Source: Calditrichota bacterium
Lineage (GTDB): Bacteria > Zhuqueibacterota > Zhuqueibacteria > Zhuqueibacterales > Geothermadaptataceae
Reading direction: 5' to 3'
DNA: 64,000 nt
Assembly: GCA_008501765.1 (NCBI GenBank)
Contig: QQUE01000006.1
Coordinates: 186,001 to 250,000, forward strand
The notes beneath the pieces were generated by a model that was given only the letters and a program-made list of their open reading frames with translations, had not been told where the DNA came from and made no database searches. The position numbers were made by a program, and so were the translations under genes. Shown here piece after piece: positions 54,382 to 64,000 of the stretch (the first letter of the stretch is position 1; the number at the start of each line of letters is the position of its first letter).

Positions 54382-54454
54382 GCCACCATAGCTCAGTTGG
54401 TAGAGCAACTGATTTGTAATCAGTGGGTCGCGGGTTCGACTCCTGCTGGTGGCT
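54382..54454 (+). tRNA. tRNA-Thr (anticodon TGT)
   Basis: Acceptor GCCACCA pairs with TGGTGGC, D-arm AGCTCAGTTGGTAGAGC, anticodon loop TTTGTAA, T-loop GTTCGAC. It reads ACA and, by wobble, other ACN codons. The 3' CCA is not encoded. Confidence 0.97.
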
Positions 54455-54461
54455 TTATCGC

Positions 54462-54543
54462 GGGGAGATTCCAGAGTGGCCAAACGGGGCAGACTGTAAA
54501 TCTGTTGGCAATGCCTTCGGAGGTTCGAATCCTCCTCTCCCCA
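54462..54543 (+). tRNA. tRNA-Tyr (anticodon GTA)
   Basis: Class II tRNA with a long variable arm. Acceptor GGGGAGA pairs with TCTCCCC, discriminator A, anticodon in GACTGTAAATC, T-loop GTTCGAA. The CCA end is not encoded. It starts seven bases after the tRNA-Thr. Confidence 0.97.
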
Positions 54544-54690
54544 CTGAATAGTAGAAATATTGGTTTGTTGCCCCTATTTATCCTGTTATATTCATCGATT
54601 GCTTCCCATCTTTTAGGACTCCAATGGTTTCTAAAATGAACAATTGATTTGTATGCTGTGAAATATGGGGTTTTTTTGTCTTTAAAATAT

Positions 54691-54764
54691 GCGGGAGTAA
54701 CTCAGTTGGCTAGAGTCACAGCCTTCCAAGCTGTTGGTCGCGGGTTCGAATCCCGTCTCCCGCT
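54691..54764 (+). tRNA. tRNA-Gly (anticodon TCC)
   Basis: Acceptor GCGGGAG pairs with CTCCCGC, discriminator T, anticodon loop CTTCCAA, T-loop GTTCGAA. The CCA end is not encoded. A 147-base spacer without other features separates it from tRNA-Tyr. Confidence 0.97.
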
Positions 54765-54780
54765 CTTCTGCATGTGAAGC

Positions 54781-54853
<73 letters not shown>

Positions 54854-54922
54854 CTCGATTTCGCATTAGCGAGTGTATATTTGTGCATAAAAAATAATAA
54901 CTTGGGGACTGCTTTTAAATTT

Positions 54923-54996
54923 AGGTCTGTAGCACAATTGGCTAGTGCACCGGTCTCCAAAACCGGGGGTTGGGGGTTCGAGTCCCTCCAGACCTG
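54923..54996 (+). tRNA. tRNA-Trp (anticodon CCA)
   Basis: Acceptor AGGTCTG pairs with CAGACCT, discriminator G, anticodon loop CTCCAAA, T-loop GTTCGAG. It lies 44 bases before the secE start, the widespread trnW-secE-nusG arrangement. Confidence 0.97.
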
Positions 54997-55040
54997 CTAA
55001 TTGTAACGACTTCGATATTAATTGGAGAGAGACAGAGAGA

Positions 55041-55229
55041 ATGGCAATATTACAAAAACCTGTAAAGTTTATTGAAGAGGTTAAAGCTGAGCTTACCAAG
55101 GTGAGTTGGCCGACTTTTGATTCATTGAAAAGTAATACCTGGGTTGTTATCGCTTTGTCGCTCTTTTTAGCTTTATACATTTTTTTAGTGGACAAAGGGT
55201 TAAGCTACTTAGTTTTCCTTTTGTATTAA
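55041..55229 (+). CDS. secE: Preprotein translocase subunit SecE
   Basis: A 62-aa single-spanning subunit of the SecYEG channel. KFIEEVKAELTKVSWPT is the amphipathic surface helix with the conserved KVxWP motif, and the single membrane helix is VVIALSLFLALYIFLV. The ATG at 55041 follows GGAGAGAGAC; an in-frame extension into the tRNA-Trp gene is spurious. It lies directly upstream of nusG. Confidence 0.96.
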   Translation: MAILQKPVKFIEEVKAELTKVSWPTFDSLKSNTWVVIALSLFLALYIFLVDKGLSYLVFLLY

Positions 55230-55249
55230 ATCAAGCCTAGGATGGATGC

Positions 55250-55813
55250 GTGGCGGAAAATATTGAAAATAACACGGGCGCTGAGCTTAAATGGTATGCA
55301 TTGCATGTTCTTTCCGGTCATGAGCAGAAAGTAAAAGCTCATTTGGAGAACGAAGCTGAGCTGGCCGGGATGTCTGAAAAGATCGAACAGATACTTATCC
55401 CGTCCGAGCAAGTAACGGAAATACGCCAGGGCAAAAAAAGAACCCGTAATAAAGTATTTTTTCCGGGATATATGCTTGTTGAGATGGAACTCAGCAAAGA
55501 AACGCGCCACTTGATTGTTAATACACCCGGCATTACAAATTTTGTGGGGCCGCGAAATCAACCACAGCCTTTGCGTCAGGATGAGGTGGACAGGATACTC
55601 GGCCGCGTCGATGAAGTTGGTTCGGAAGAACGCGTTGAAATCCCGTTTCAGATGGGTGATCCAATTCGGGTGACAGATGGTCCATTTACGGATTTTACCG
55701 GGTTTATCGAAGAAATTAATGAAGAGAAGAAAAAAGTAAAAGTTAGAGTTAGTATTTTTGGCAGGTCAACGCCTGTTGAACTTGACTTTTTACAAGTCGA
55801 ACTTGAAAATTAA
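55250..55813 (+). CDS. nusG: Transcription termination/antitermination factor NusG
   Basis: A 187-aa protein. The NGN domain is KWYALHVLSGHEQKVKAHLE with FFPGYMLVEMEL, and the C-terminal KOW domain has FQMGDPIRVTDGPFTDFTGFIEEIN. NusG binds RNA polymerase via NGN and Rho or S10 via KOW. The GTG start at 55250 follows TAGGA at good spacing. It is 20 bases after secE. Confidence 0.97.
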   Translation: MAENIENNTGAELKWYALHVLSGHEQKVKAHLENEAELAGMSEKIEQILIPSEQVTEIRQGKKRTRNKVFFPGYMLVEMELSKETRHLIVNTPGITNFVGPRNQPQPLRQDEVDRILGRVDEVGSEERVEIPFQMGDPIRVTDGPFTDFTGFIEEINEEKKKVKVRVSIFGRSTPVELDFLQVELEN

Positions 55814-55831
55814 GAGTACGGTGGAATATTC

Positions 55832-56257
55832 ATGGCAAAGAAGATAGTAGGCCTTATTAAGCTGCAAATTCCCGCAGGTCAAGCCAATCCCTCCCCTCCC
55901 GTCGGGCCGGCCCTGGGTCAGCATGGTGTCAATATTATGGAGTTTTGCAAAGCTTTTAATGCAAAAACACAGGATAAAGCCGGGTTGATTATTCCGGTCG
56001 TTATTTCAGTGTTTGCAGACAGATCCTTTACTTTTATTACAAAGACTCCACCCGCAGCAGTTTTGCTGAAAAAAGCTGCTGGCCTTGAAAAAGGATCCGG
56101 GGAGCCAAATCGTGATAAAGTGGGTAAGGTAACGCATGATCAGGTTAAGGAGATTGCTGAAGTAAAAATGCCAGACCTGAATGCGAATGATGTTGAAGCG
56201 GCAATGGAAATGGTTAAAGGAACGGCTCGCAGCATGGGTATCGTAGTCGAAGGCTAA
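55832..56257 (+). CDS. rplK: 50S ribosomal protein L11
   Basis: A 141-aa protein binding 23S rRNA at the GTPase-associated region. [35 protein letters not shown] is the typical N-terminal domain (quoted in part: [19 protein letters not shown]), followed by the rRNA-binding C-terminal domain with [13 protein letters not shown]. Length is standard. It is 18 bases after nusG and 27 before rplA. Confidence 0.98.
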   Translation: MAKKIVGLIKLQIPAGQANPSPPVGPALGQHGVNIMEFCKAFNAKTQDKAGLIIPVVISVFADRSFTFITKTPPAAVLLKKAAGLEKGSGEPNRDKVGKVTHDQVKEIAEVKMPDLNANDVEAAMEMVKGTARSMGIVVEG

Positions 56258-56284
56258 AATTTATTTGAATTTTAGGATGTGTAG

Positions 56285-56974
56285 ATGAAACATAGCAAAA
56301 GGTTTAACGAAGCGCAGAAAAATGTATCCCCCGGGGTAGATTATTCTTTGGAAGATGCCATTAAGCTGGTTAAAGATGGGGCGACTGCCAAGTTTGATGA
56401 AACCGTTGAAGTGACTATTCGTTTGGGCGTTGATCCACGTCACGCAGATCAGGTTGTGCGTGGTACGGTAGCGTTGCCCAACGGAACTGGAAAAGATGTC
56501 CGGGTGCTTGTTATTGCCAAGGATGCAAAAGCAAGTGAAGCTTCTGATGCGGGTGCTGATTTTGTCGGATTTGACGACATGGTTAACAAAATTCAGGGTG
56601 GCTGGTACGATTTTGACGTCGTGATTGCTACGCCGGATGTCATGGCTCAAGTTGGAAAATTAGGTCGAGTATTAGGGCCACGCGGATTGATGCCAAATCC
56701 GAAAGCCGGCACTGTGACCATGGATGTCGCGAGCGCAGTAAAAGATGTGAAAGCTGGTAAAATCGAGTTCCGTGTTGATAAATATGGAATTCTGCATGTT
56801 GGCGTTGGCAAGGCATCGTTTGAGCATGATAAACTTGAAGAAAACATCAGAACATTTCTTGAAGTTGTGCAACGATTGCGCCCACCGGCTGCAAAAGGCC
56901 AGTATATGCGTAGCGTGACCATCGGTAGCACGATGGGGCCTGGAATTCGTATTGATAAAAATTCATTAGTCTAA
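56285..56974 (+). CDS. rplA: 50S ribosomal protein L1
   Basis: A 229-aa L1-stalk protein. [69 protein letters not shown] and [18 protein letters not shown] are the family signature segments (each given in part). L1 commonly autoregulates the rplK-rplA mRNA. It is followed by rplJ after only 28 bases. Confidence 0.98.
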   Translation: MKHSKRFNEAQKNVSPGVDYSLEDAIKLVKDGATAKFDETVEVTIRLGVDPRHADQVVRGTVALPNGTGKDVRVLVIAKDAKASEASDAGADFVGFDDMVNKIQGGWYDFDVVIATPDVMAQVGKLGRVLGPRGLMPNPKAGTVTMDVASAVKDVKAGKIEFRVDKYGILHVGVGKASFEHDKLEENIRTFLEVVQRLRPPAAKGQYMRSVTIGSTMGPGIRIDKNSLV

Positions 56975-57002
56975 CAGCCGCAGATTGAGGGCGAAAGATA
57001 TT

Positions 57003-57542
57003 ATGGAAGCATATGCAAGAGAACCGCGCCCCGAAAAGGTCGCGGAAGTCGAAAGGCTCTCCGAGAAACTGACCACCGCTAAAAGTATTTATCTAACTGA
57101 CTATAGCGGGCTGAGCGTCGAAGCTATTACTGACCTCAGAAAACGTTTCACAGAGGAAAAAGTAGAATATTTGGTGATAAAAAATACGCTGGCGCGTTTT
57201 GGAGCAAAAAAAGCCGGGCAGGATGAATTGATCGAATATTTTCAGGGCCCCATAGCTCTGGCAATTGGATATGATGATCCCGCCAGTCCAGCTCGTGTTA
57301 TAACCAAATTTCTTAAAAATCATCCAAAGCCTGAAGTGAAGGCTTGCATGATCGATGGTGATGTTTTGCCTGGGAGCGAAGTTGAAAATATTTCAAAATG
57401 GCTCACCAGGGAAGAATTGCTGGCGAAAATGGTCGGTGCGATGAACAATCCAATTTCCGGATTGGTGAACACACTCTCCGGTGTCCTGCGACAGTTTGTT
57501 ACTGTTTTGGGCGCTATTCAAGAGAAAAAAGAAAATCAATAA
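57003..57542 (+). CDS. rplJ: 50S ribosomal protein L10
   Basis: A 179-aa protein forming the base of the L12 stalk. AKSIYLTDYSGLSVEAITDLRKRF, YLVIKNTLARFGAKKAG and FQGPIALAIGYDDPASPARV are L10 signatures; the C-terminal helix binds L7/L12 dimers. I chose the ATG at 57003 over an in-frame TTG at 56985. The 28-base gap after rplA has no room for the usual L10 leader structure. 74 bases separate it from rplL. Confidence 0.95.
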   Translation: MEAYAREPRPEKVAEVERLSEKLTTAKSIYLTDYSGLSVEAITDLRKRFTEEKVEYLVIKNTLARFGAKKAGQDELIEYFQGPIALAIGYDDPASPARVITKFLKNHPKPEVKACMIDGDVLPGSEVENISKWLTREELLAKMVGAMNNPISGLVNTLSGVLRQFVTVLGAIQEKKENQ

Positions 57543-57616
57543 CTGCTAAGCAGTATACATAACAAGTATTTCCGTATAACTTGCAAACAATTCAATGAGA
57601 CCAAGGAGGAAACGCC

Positions 57617-58009
57617 GTGGCCGCAGAAACAAAAGGTCAACTCGACAACTTCATCGAGTCGATAGAAAATATGTCCGTAAAAGAACTTAACGAGTTGGTT
57701 AAGGCTCTTGAAGAACGATTTGGTGTAAGTGCCGCAGCGCCTGTGATGGCTGTTGCCGGTGCTGCAGCTGGCGGTGACCCCGAAGCTGCTGAAGAAAAAA
57801 CCGAATTCGATGTAATTTTGGCAGGTGCTGGTGCGAAGAAAATTCAGGTAATTAAAGTTGTTCGTACAATTACCAGTCTTGGATTGAAAGAAGCCAAAGA
57901 ATTGGTTGATTCAGCTCCAAAACCAGTAAAAGAAGCAGTATCGAAGGACGAAGCAGAAGATATTAAAGCCAAGCTTGAAGAAGTTGGCGCTTCTGTGGAA
58001 GTAAAATAA
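57617..58009 (+). CDS. rplL: 50S ribosomal protein L7/L12
   Basis: A 130-aa stalk protein. The N-terminal dimerisation helices have [20 protein letters not shown], the Ala-rich hinge is [12 protein letters not shown], and the C-terminal domain is [41 protein letters not shown]. The GTG start at 57617 follows AAGGAGGAAAC. It recruits translational GTPases. Confidence 0.98.
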   Translation: MAAETKGQLDNFIESIENMSVKELNELVKALEERFGVSAAAPVMAVAGAAAGGDPEAAEEKTEFDVILAGAGAKKIQVIKVVRTITSLGLKEAKELVDSAPKPVKEAVSKDEAEDIKAKLEEVGASVEVK

Positions 58010-58042
58010 TCTTAAAACCAATTGCCAGAGGATGGTTTTTGA

Positions 58043-61000
58043 ATGACCTACAATGGCCCTTTTAACAGGCGAGTTTCATTTTCAAAGCTGAAATCAGTTA
58101 TTGATCTACCTGATCTGCTCGATATTCAGCTGCGTTCGTTTGAAGAATTTCTTCAGGCAAACGAAGTGCCTAATAAAAGAAAGGATCAAGGCCTACAGGC
58201 AGTTTTTACCGGTATTTTCCCGATTGTAGACAGTCGGGAAAATTTTCTACTGGAATTCGTCGACTATTATGTCGAGCATCCGAAATCCAGTGTTGCCGAA
58301 TGTCAAGAGCGCGGAATTACCTATTCAGCTCCTCTTAAGGCCAAGCTACGCCTTTCTGCTAAAGACGACTCCGGATCGAGTGAATTCAAGGATACAACCG
58401 AACAGGTTGTTTATCTTGGAAATTTACCGTATATGACCAACCGGGGTACTTTTGTTATTAACGGCGCTGAACGTATAATTGTCAGTCAATTGCACCGCTC
58501 ACCAGGCGTGTTTTTTGATGAAGCCGATCACCCGAATGGTGCAAAATTACATTCTGCACGTATCATCCCGTTACGCGGATCATGGGTGGAGTTTACAACG
58601 GATATCAATGATATTCTTTATGTTTACATTGATAGACGTAAAAAATTCCCGGTCACAACTTTGTTGCGTGCGCTCGGATATTCTGACAATAACACGATAC
58701 TCAAATTATTCAATCTCATCGAAGAGATTGCTGTTTCAAAAATTAAGGTAAAAAAGCACGTCGGTCGAGTTGTTATCGAAGATGTCATCGATTTTGAAAC
58801 AGGCGAGCTTTTAATCGAAGCCCATGAAACATTGACTGAGGAAACGTTGGAAAAAATTTCTGAGTCGAGTGTTAAAAAGGTATCCTTCCTGTTACACGAG
58901 GCGACCCTGGGCCCCGAACTAATAAGTAATACGTTGCGAAAAGATGCGACAAACAATGAAGCTGAAGCGTTAGAATTTATATACCGAAACCTGCGTTCCG
59001 GTGATCCACCCGATGTCGATACGGCGCGAAATTTCCTTGAGCGTCTCTTTTTCAATGCAAAAAGATACGATCTTGGTGAAGTGGGCCGCTATCGATTAAA
59101 CAAGAAACTCAATCTTGAAGTTGCGGTCGATAATGCTGTACTCACCCGGGACGATTTGATTCAAATAATCAAATATCTCATGGAAATGCGGTTGGGTAAA
59201 CGCTCCAGTGATGATATCGATCACCTGGGCAATCGCCGTATTAAAACTGTGGGTGAACAGCTCTCAGCGCAAATGAGCGTCGGGTTATCTCGAATGGCGC
59301 GTACGATCAAGGAAAGAATGAATTTGCGGGACAGTGAAAAACTGACACCGCAAGACTTGGTTAATGCTCGCACAATACTTTCAGTTATAAATACATTTTT
59401 TGGTACGAGCCAGCTTTCCCAGTTTATGGATCAGACAAATCCATTGTCTGAAATGACACACAAACGTCGACTCTCAGCGCTGGGACCGGGTGGTTTAACC
59501 CGTGAACGCGCAGGATTTGAGGTGCGTGATGTTCACTATACGCATTACGGCCGGCTCTGTCCGATTGAAACACCGGAAGGTCCTAATATCGGCCTGATTT
59601 CTTCATTGACTACCTATGCGCGAATTAATGAATTTGGGTTCATTGAGACGCCGTATCGGCCTGTCAAATCCGGAAAAGTTTTGAACGAGATTGAATATTT
59701 GACTGCCGATGATGAGGATAATTTTATCATTGCCCAGGCAAATGCTCCATTAAAGGAAAACGGGTCTTTTGAACGTGACAAAGTAAAAGTACGTGATAAA
59801 GGAGATTTCCCGATAGTCTCGCCCGATGCAGTTGATTATATTGATGTCTCTCCGAATCAAATTGTATCTGCAGCTGCCTCTCTCATTCCTTTCCTTGAAC
59901 ACGATGATGCGAACAGAGCTCTGATGGGCTCAAATATGCAGCGTCAGGCGGTGCCATTACTGCAACCGGATTCACCCGTTGTTGGTACTGGAATGGAAGA
60001 AAAAGTGGCCCGGGATTCTCGTGCCCTGATCGTTTCGGATGTTGACGGTGTCATTGAAAGTGTTAGTGCTGATGAGATCGTTGTGCGTCAGGATAGAAAT
60101 GTGGCCGAGGACGATCGCGATAATTTGCTCAGTTTTTCTGAAGATGGTTTATACCGTTATCCGACGACCAAATTTATGCGGTCAAATCAGGATACTTGTA
60201 TCAATCAGAAACCGATAGTTGTTCCTGGGCAAAAAGTAGCAAAAGGGCAAGTCATCGCCGATGGTTTTGCAACTCAAAATGGCGAATTGGCCTTGGGTAG
60301 AAATGTGATGGTTGCATTTATGCCGTGGCGGGGCTACAATTTTGAAGATGCAATCGTGATATCTGAACGCGTCGTACGCGACGATGTTTACACTTCAATT
60401 CATATTGATGTGTACGAATTACAGGTTCGCGATACCAAACGTGGTGAAGAAGAGTTGACCCGTGAAATACCAAATGTCAGTGAAGAAGCAACGAAAAATC
60501 TTGACGAAAATGGTATAATTCGGATTGGTGCTGAAGTGCATCCCAGCGATATTCTCGTCGGAAAAGTGACACCAAAAGGTGAAACGGATCCGACTCCTGA
60601 AGAAAAGCTGTTAAAAGCGATCTTCGGTGAGAAAGCCGGTGATGTGAAAGACGCAAGTTTGAAAGCACCGCCGGGATTAAGTGGAATTGTTATCGATACA
60701 AAGCTCTTTTCCCGCAAAAAGAAAGATGCAAAAACTAAAAAACAGGATAAGCTGGAACTCGAAAAACTTGAAATCTGGAAAGAAAAAGAAGAGCAGCGTG
60801 TAAAAGAGCTCTTAAATTCCAAGTTGGATATAGTTCTCCGCGGTCAAAAATCTGTCGCGATTCAAAACAAAGTTGACGGCAGTTTCATCCTGAATAAAAA
60901 TGTTGTTTTTGATAGCGAGGTTGTCCAATCTCTGGATGTCGAAAATATTGAATTGTCGGTTGGATTTACCGCAAGCGAAAACGAAAACAATCTTGCTGTC

Positions 61001-61855
61001 GAAATCGTTAAATCCTATATAGAAAAGCTGCAAGATATCAACGAAGAATTTGAGCGTAACAAGCTTAAAATCGTCGTTGGTGATGAACTTCCCCCAGGTA
61101 TTGTTCAGCTTGCCAAAGTTTACGTCGCTAAAAAGCGTAAGCTGGCAGTTGGCGATAAAATGGCGGGGCGCCACGGAAATAAAGGTGTCGTCGCTAAAAT
61201 TGTCCCGATGGAAGATATGCCTTATATGACTGATGGCACACCGGTAGATATTGTTTTAAATCCACTTGGCGTTCCTTCACGTATGAACTTAGGGCAGATT
61301 TTTGAAACCCAGCTTGGTTGGGCAGCGGGAAAATTAGGTGTAAAATACGCAACGCCAGTTTTTGATGGCGCGAGTTACGATGAAGTTCTCGGTGAAATGA
61401 AAAAAGCCGGATTACCGGAAAGTGGTAAAACCGCGCTGACGGATGGCCGTACCGGAGAACCCATCGAATCAGAAGTGACAGTTGGTCTGATTTATATACT
61501 TAAACTTTCCCACCTGGTGGAAGATAAAATTCACGCCCGCTCCATTGGACCATATTCACTTATTACGCAGCAGCCACTTGGTGGAAAAGCGCAATTTGGT
61601 GGCCAGCGTTTTGGTGAAATGGAAGTCTGGGCCCTGGAAGCATATGGCGCTGCACATACTCTACAAGAAATATTGACCGTGAAATCAGATGACGTTCGCG
61701 GCCGTAGTAAAGTGTATGAAGCGATCGTGAAGGGTGACAACCTTCCTGAACCCGGCCTGCCGGAATCATTTAACGTTCTTATTCGAGAATTGCAAGGATT
61801 GGGTCTTGATGTAGAGCTTATCGAAGACGTTTCAAACGGTAATAGTAATATTTAA
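58043..61855 (+). CDS. rpoB: DNA-directed RNA polymerase beta subunit
   Basis: A 1270-aa subunit. [10 protein letters not shown] near the start, [12 protein letters not shown], the rifampicin pocket [29 protein letters not shown], the catalytic-region [14 protein letters not shown], the active-site [16 protein letters not shown] and the clamp-region [24 protein letters not shown] are all in place. The rifampicin pocket keeps the Asp, His and Ser residues commonly mutated to resistance, so a sensitive type is predicted. A charged Lys/Glu insert near residues 890-1010 ([20 protein letters not shown]) is longer than in E. coli's corresponding region. It follows rplL by 33 bases. Confidence 0.98.
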   Translation: MTYNGPFNRRVSFSKLKSVIDLPDLLDIQLRSFEEFLQANEVPNKRKDQGLQAVFTGIFPIVDSRENFLLEFVDYYVEHPKSSVAECQERGITYSAPLKAKLRLSAKDDSGSSEFKDTTEQVVYLGNLPYMTNRGTFVINGAERIIVSQLHRSPGVFFDEADHPNGAKLHSARIIPLRGSWVEFTTDINDILYVYIDRRKKFPVTTLLRALGYSDNNTILKLFNLIEEIAVSKIKVKKHVGRVVIEDVIDFETGELLIEAHETLTEETLEKISESSVKKVSFLLHEATLGPELISNTLRKDATNNEAEALEFIYRNLRSGDPPDVDTARNFLERLFFNAKRYDLGEVGRYRLNKKLNLEVAVDNAVLTRDDLIQIIKYLMEMRLGKRSSDDIDHLGNRRIKTVGEQLSAQMSVGLSRMARTIKERMNLRDSEKLTPQDLVNARTILSVINTFFGTSQLSQFMDQTNPLSEMTHKRRLSALGPGGLTRERAGFEVRDVHYTHYGRLCPIETPEGPNIGLISSLTTYARINEFGFIETPYRPVKSGKVLNEIEYLTADDEDNFIIAQANAPLKENGSFERDKVKVRDKGDFPIVSPDAVDYIDVSPNQIVSAAASLIPFLEHDDANRALMGSNMQRQAVPLLQPDSPVVGTGMEEKVARDSRALIVSDVDGVIESVSADEIVVRQDRNVAEDDRDNLLSFSEDGLYRYPTTKFMRSNQDTCINQKPIVVPGQKVAKGQVIADGFATQNGELALGRNVMVAFMPWRGYNFEDAIVISERVVRDDVYTSIHIDVYELQVRDTKRGEEELTREIPNVSEEATKNLDENGIIRIGAEVHPSDILVGKVTPKGETDPTPEEKLLKAIFGEKAGDVKDASLKAPPGLSGIVIDTKLFSRKKKDAKTKKQDKLELEKLEIWKEKEEQRVKELLNSKLDIVLRGQKSVAIQNKVDGSFILNKNVVFDSEVVQSLDVENIELSVGFTASENENNLAVEIVKSYIEKLQDINEEFERNKLKIVVGDELPPGIVQLAKVYVAKKRKLAVGDKMAGRHGNKGVVAKIVPMEDMPYMTDGTPVDIVLNPLGVPSRMNLGQIFETQLGWAAGKLGVKYATPVFDGASYDEVLGEMKKAGLPESGKTALTDGRTGEPIESEVTVGLIYILKLSHLVEDKIHARSIGPYSLITQQPLGGKAQFGGQRFGEMEVWALEAYGAAHTLQEILTVKSDDVRGRSKVYEAIVKGDNLPEPGLPESFNVLIRELQGLGLDVELIEDVSNGNSNI

Positions 61856-61870
61856 AAATTAAATATAATT

Positions 61871-61902
61871 GCGGAGCAGAATGTGTCCTGCTCCGTATTT
61901 TT
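61871..61902 (+). terminator. Terminator-like hairpin between rpoB and rpoC
   Basis: CGGAGCAG, 8-base loop, CTGCTCCG, then TATTTTTATTTG. It lies 16 bases after the rpoB stop. The stem is 8-9 bp and the T tract is interrupted by an A, so termination may be partial. Confidence 0.55.
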
Positions 61903-61978
61903 ATTTGTTAGCGCAAGTAAAAATTACGCTTTTTTTCAACGTGTACACACTCAATCAACAAGTGTGGAGGTGAAACCT

Positions 61979-64000
61979 TGAATTTCTTTCAAAAGCAAGA
62001 AAGTGCCTTTCGTCGCAACATTAAAGCAATCGGCATTAAACTGGCATCGCCAGATAAAATTCTTGAACGTTCTCACGGTGAAGTAACCAAGCCTGAGACA
62101 ATAAATTACCGCAGTTTTAAACCAGAAAAAGACGGTTTATTCTGTGAAAAAATCTTTGGACCCGTTCGCGATTATGAATGCCACTGCGGCAAATACAAAC
62201 GAATCCGTTATAAAGGAATCATTTGTGATCGCTGTGGTGTTGAGGTTACAACTAAAAGTGTTCGTCGTGAACGCATGGGACACATTTCCCTTGCTGTTCC
62301 TATCGTCCACATTTGGTTTTGGAAATCACTTCCATCAAAGATCGGCTACATCCTTGGTATCAGCCCTAAAGACCTCGAACGAATTATTTACTACGAGTCT
62401 TATGTTGTCACAAAACCTGGAACCACGGGATTGCAGCCTGGTGATCTGATTGCTGAAGAAGATTATTATAATTATTTGACGGAAGCTGAAAATCTCCCGG
62501 AAGATGATGAGAGTGAAAAGTTTGAAGCCAAAATTGGCGGCGGCGCCATTCTCGAACTTCTGAAAAACGTTGATCAGGAACCGTTGTCACGCGAGCTGCG
62601 TCATGCCGTGAATACTGAAACTTCAGCGCAGAGAAAAAATGATGCTCTGAAGCGCCTTAAAGTAGTTGAGTTGTTCAAGAAAAGCGGAAATAAGCCGGAA
62701 TGGATGGTAATGTCGGTCGTGCCGGTTATTCCACCCGAATTACGCCCGCTGGTTCCCCTCGAAGGCGGCCGCTTTGCAACAAGCGATTTAAATGATCTTT
62801 ATCGCCGTGTTATTATTCGAAATAACAGACTTAAAAAATTGATGGAAATCAAGGCCCCGGAAGTTATTCTGCGTAACGAAAAGCGAATGCTGCAGGAAGC
62901 TGTCGATGCACTTTTTGACAATGGTCGAAAAGCCGCCGCAGTGCGTGGCGATGGGAATCGTCCACTCAAATCACTCTCCGATATGCTTCGTGGGAAGCAG
63001 GGACGTTTTCGTCAGAACTTGCTCGGAAAACGAATTGACTATTCAGGTCGTTCAGTTATTGTTGTTGGGCCAGAATTGCGCCTGCACGAATGCGGACTGC
63101 CAAAATATATGGCGCTTGAATTGTTCAAGCCGTTCGTCATTCGACGTCTCGTGCAAAACGGGCTTGTGAAGACAGTTAAAAGTGCAAAAAAACTTGTGGA
63201 TAAAAAGAGCGCCGAAGTCTGGGATTTACTGGAAGATATTATTAAAGATCATCCTGTAATGCTCAATCGTGCGCCAACATTGCACAGACTTGGAATCCAG
63301 GCATTTCAACCCATTTTGGTTGAGGGAAAAGCTATTCAGGTTCATCCGTTAGTTTGTGCGGCGTTTAACGCTGACTTTGATGGTGACCAAATGGCCGTTC
63401 ACTTGCCGCTATCGAGTTACGCCCAGGTTGAAACACGTCTGCTGATGCTTTCGAGTCATAATATTCTTTCTCCAGCAAGTGGAAGGCCACTTGCCATTCC
63501 GAGTCAGGATATTGTACTCGGGTTATATTATATGACCAAAAGCCGCAAAGGATCAATGGGCGAAGGCAAGCTGATGTCGAGCCCTGAGGAAGCGTTAATT
63601 GCATATAATAACAGGAAGATATCTCTTCATGCAAAGATAAAAGTCCGTTTTAGCGATAAGAAACGCGAAACTACCGCAGGCCGGATTATTTTTAACATGA
63701 TCGTACCTGATGGTATCGGATATATTAATGAGTTGTTAACGAAAAAACGCATTGAAGAAATTATCTCAGATGTGTACAAGGAACTTGGAAATTATGAATG
63801 TGCCAACTTCCTGGATAATATTAAGCGTATGGGATTTGAATTCGCAATGCTCTCCGGGTCCACGGTTGGCATCGAAGATGTTAAAATTCCTGAAGAAAAA
63901 GCTGCGTTATTGGAAGATGCGACCGCCCGCGTTGATACTATTCAAAAGCAGTATGAAAACGGTATAATCACCGATGGTGAACGCTACAATAAAATTATCG
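61979..64000 (+). CDS. rpoC: DNA-directed RNA polymerase beta' subunit (5' part; continues beyond window)
   Basis: The first 674 codons are present with no stop. Features: [21 protein letters not shown], the first zinc ribbon [22 protein letters not shown] with four Cys, [47 protein letters not shown], and the catalytic [12 protein letters not shown] near residue 465 with three Mg-binding Asp. The start is a TTG at 61979 preceded by GGAGGTG; no ATG is suitable. It is separated from rpoB by 123 bases with a hairpin. Confidence 0.98.

Noticed and set aside
54945-55040. 32-residue N-terminal extension of SecE
   Set aside because: It would translate the tRNA-Trp gene. The ATG at 55041 has a good ribosome site and gives a normal SecE length.

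Overview
The window is a gene-dense bacterial chromosome fragment of moderate GC with AT-rich gaps. A C-terminal type IX secretion/FlgD-like sorting domain, a multi-domain Ig-like surface lipoprotein, a regulator-type beta-propeller, frequent TTG starts and tRNA genes lacking an encoded CCA suggest a Gram-negative member of the FCB superphylum (Calditrichota/KSB1/Marinimicrobia-like rather than classical Bacteroidota). The lineage is an inference from gene content, not a tree.

Layout: (1) 1-6.7 kb: 5' part of a propeller sensor gene (minus), rseP, an MscS-type channel and a small barrel-like protein. (2) 5.9-26.1 kb: one long minus-strand type IV pilus-like locus. In transcription order it holds a MerR-like HTH gene, prepilin peptidase, histidine kinase, CheY, HDOD protein, PilB ATPase, a second CheY, a degenerate PilB-like pseudo-ATPase, a sigma-54 activator, PilC, the major pilin behind a likely sigma-54 promoter, three minor pseudopilins, a PilX-like protein, a beta-helix protein with a type IX-like sorting tail, an eight-Ig-domain lipoprotein and the barrel-like protein. 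(3) 27-44.2 kb: accessory/metabolic genes on both strands (MATE, dusB, DUF998, arylamine N-acetyltransferase, trmH, SDR, CsgG-like lipoprotein, eIF2B-like/ENPP pair, GDPD, a receiver fused to a dead kinase, asparaginase-like/PHP pair), with many MITE-like and tandem repeats in the gaps. (4) 44.5-54.3 kb: plus-strand housekeeping: SPOR lipoprotein, yebC-ruvC-ruvA-ruvB-queA, ispD-ispF, gltX, a BtpA-family gene, cysS. (5) 54.3-64 kb: tRNA-Thr/Tyr/Gly/Thr/Trp, secE, nusG, rplK-rplA-rplJ-rplL, rpoB and partial rpoC.

The most unusual signals are: the PilB-like pseudo-ATPase next to a complete PilB; the sigma-54 promoter/terminator arrangement around the pilin gene; coupling of minor pilins to surface-adhesin-like genes; two families of small palindromic elements with conserved ends but different cores; the tRNA-secE cluster without tufB; and a hairpin plus T-rich tract between rpoB and rpoC. 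No CRISPR array, prophage, rRNA gene or full insertion sequence was seen.
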